Below are positions 63,602-64,000 of a stretch of DNA of 64,000 nucleotides, in pieces (position 1 is the first letter of the stretch; every line of letters begins with the position of its first letter). This stretch comes from Viola odorata. Taxonomy: Eukaryota; Streptophyta; Magnoliopsida; Malpighiales; Violaceae. The position numbers and the translations under genes were made by a program. The DNA lies in assembly GCA_963691705.1 (NCBI GenBank), contig OY829542.1, positions 33,528,579 through 33,592,578 on the forward strand, in the 5' to 3' direction. The notes under the pieces were generated by a model, which was not told where the DNA came from, searched no databases, and saw only the letters and a list, made by a program, of their open reading frames with translations.

Positions 63602-64000
63602 TCACTCGGTCTTTGGTGGTTCCTCTACCCTTTCTTCCTCAATTGTTTCTTCTTGAAAACTTTCGTAAAATGGTTTGACTCACTGACCATTTACTTTAAA
63701 CACATGTCCTGTCTTCAAGTTTTCAACTTCCACTGCACCATGAGGAAAAATATTAGTTATGACAAAGGGTCTACTCCATCTAGACCTAAGCTTACCAAGA
63801 AAGATTTTGAACCAAGAATTAAAAACCAAAACTCTCTGTCCCACAAAGTGTGTTTTATTTGAAATCAACTTGTCATGGTATGCTTTAGTCTTGGCCTTGT
63901 ATATCAGAGAATTTTCATATGCGTCTTTTCGGAGTTCCTCAAGTTCGTGGATCTACAGTTTTCTTTCTAACCCGGCTTTGTCCAGCTCCATGTTACAGTC
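63602..64000 (-). pseudogene. Athila-3 integrase C-terminal part
   Basis: Minus strand: LEELRKDAYENSLIYKAKTK, AYHDKLISNKTHFVGQRVLV and HGAVEVENLKTGHVFKVNGQ, aligned with the Athila-1 integrase tail at 2918-3240. Two stops look like C-to-T changes: TAG near 63953 (Gln in Athila-1) and TGA near 63680 (Arg). Pol ends with a Glu-rich tail and a stop at 63602. The rest of pol lies beyond the right edge. Confidence 0.82.

Larger units (their letters stand above)
22959..64000 (-). mobile_element. Athila-like retrotransposon (Athila-3), split by a 35-kb insertion
   Basis: On the minus strand the parts are: integrase C-terminus (63602-64000 and beyond), envelope-position ORF remnant (60823-61748), 3' region (24299-25656) and LTR (22959-24298). 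The middle, 25662-60817, is element A with a GGGGT duplication on each side, so the two parts were contiguous. The 5' part continues past the right edge. The conserved Athila stretch (CATTGAGGACAATG, then GTGTGGGGGA) at 25531-25562 supports the class. A chloroplast-derived mosaic lies within it. Confidence 0.75.

Overview
This window looks like nested retrotransposon heterochromatin from a flowering plant nucleus. I find no host protein-coding gene that I can support. Almost everything is LTR retrotransposon of the Ty3/gypsy superfamily, and the plant origin is confirmed by an Athila-type tRNA-Asp primer site, Tat-type dual RNase H domains, an Ogre-like long LTR, a MULE-type MITE and chloroplast DNA shards. 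I cannot name the species.

Layout: (1) 1-9969, an Athila-type element on the minus strand (Athila-1), complete from its 5' LTR (8452-9969) to the 3' noncoding region; its 3' LTR lies off the left edge. (2) 9970-10914, a spacer with a diverged duplication and a 344-bp inverted-repeat unit. (3) 10915-20599, a second Athila-type element on the plus strand (Athila-2), 5'-truncated inside protease, heavily mutated, with a 648-bp tandem duplication in its envelope-position ORF and a 3' LTR at about 19119-20599. (4) 20600-22958, AT-rich spacer holding a MITE with 9-bp target duplications. (5) 22959 to beyond 64000, a third Athila-like element on the minus strand (Athila-3): LTR 22959-24298, 3' region to 25656, then resuming at 60823-64000.

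The 35-kb gap in Athila-3 is filled by a Tat-type element A (25662-60817, exact 5-bp target duplication GGGGT). A is itself interrupted by a related Tat-type element B (38261-52909, exact duplication CCTGG) and by a 4.55-kb Ogre-like solo LTR C (54715-59265, exact duplication ACACC). With the inserts removed A is about 15.9 kb; B is 14.65 kb.

A and B each carry gag-pol on the plus strand and, downstream of pol, four genes on the opposite strand, named here g1 to g4 (reading from the 3' LTR inward: g4, g3, g1, g2). g1 and g2 share an N-terminal domain resembling the 'putative gypsy type transposon' family followed by a coiled-coil tail; both are split by short GT-AG introns whose splicing keeps the frame. 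g3 and g4 have TATA-like boxes 60-80 bp before their ATGs. The same gene order and introns in both copies make this antisense cluster the most interesting system in the window.

Between the pol end and envelope-position ORF of Athila-3 (about 62.5-63.6 kb) there is a mosaic of short chloroplast fragments (rps3, two pieces of 23S rRNA, psaB, trnI-CAU, atpB) in mixed orientations. Family assignments rest on motifs recognised by eye; no alignment or database search was run.
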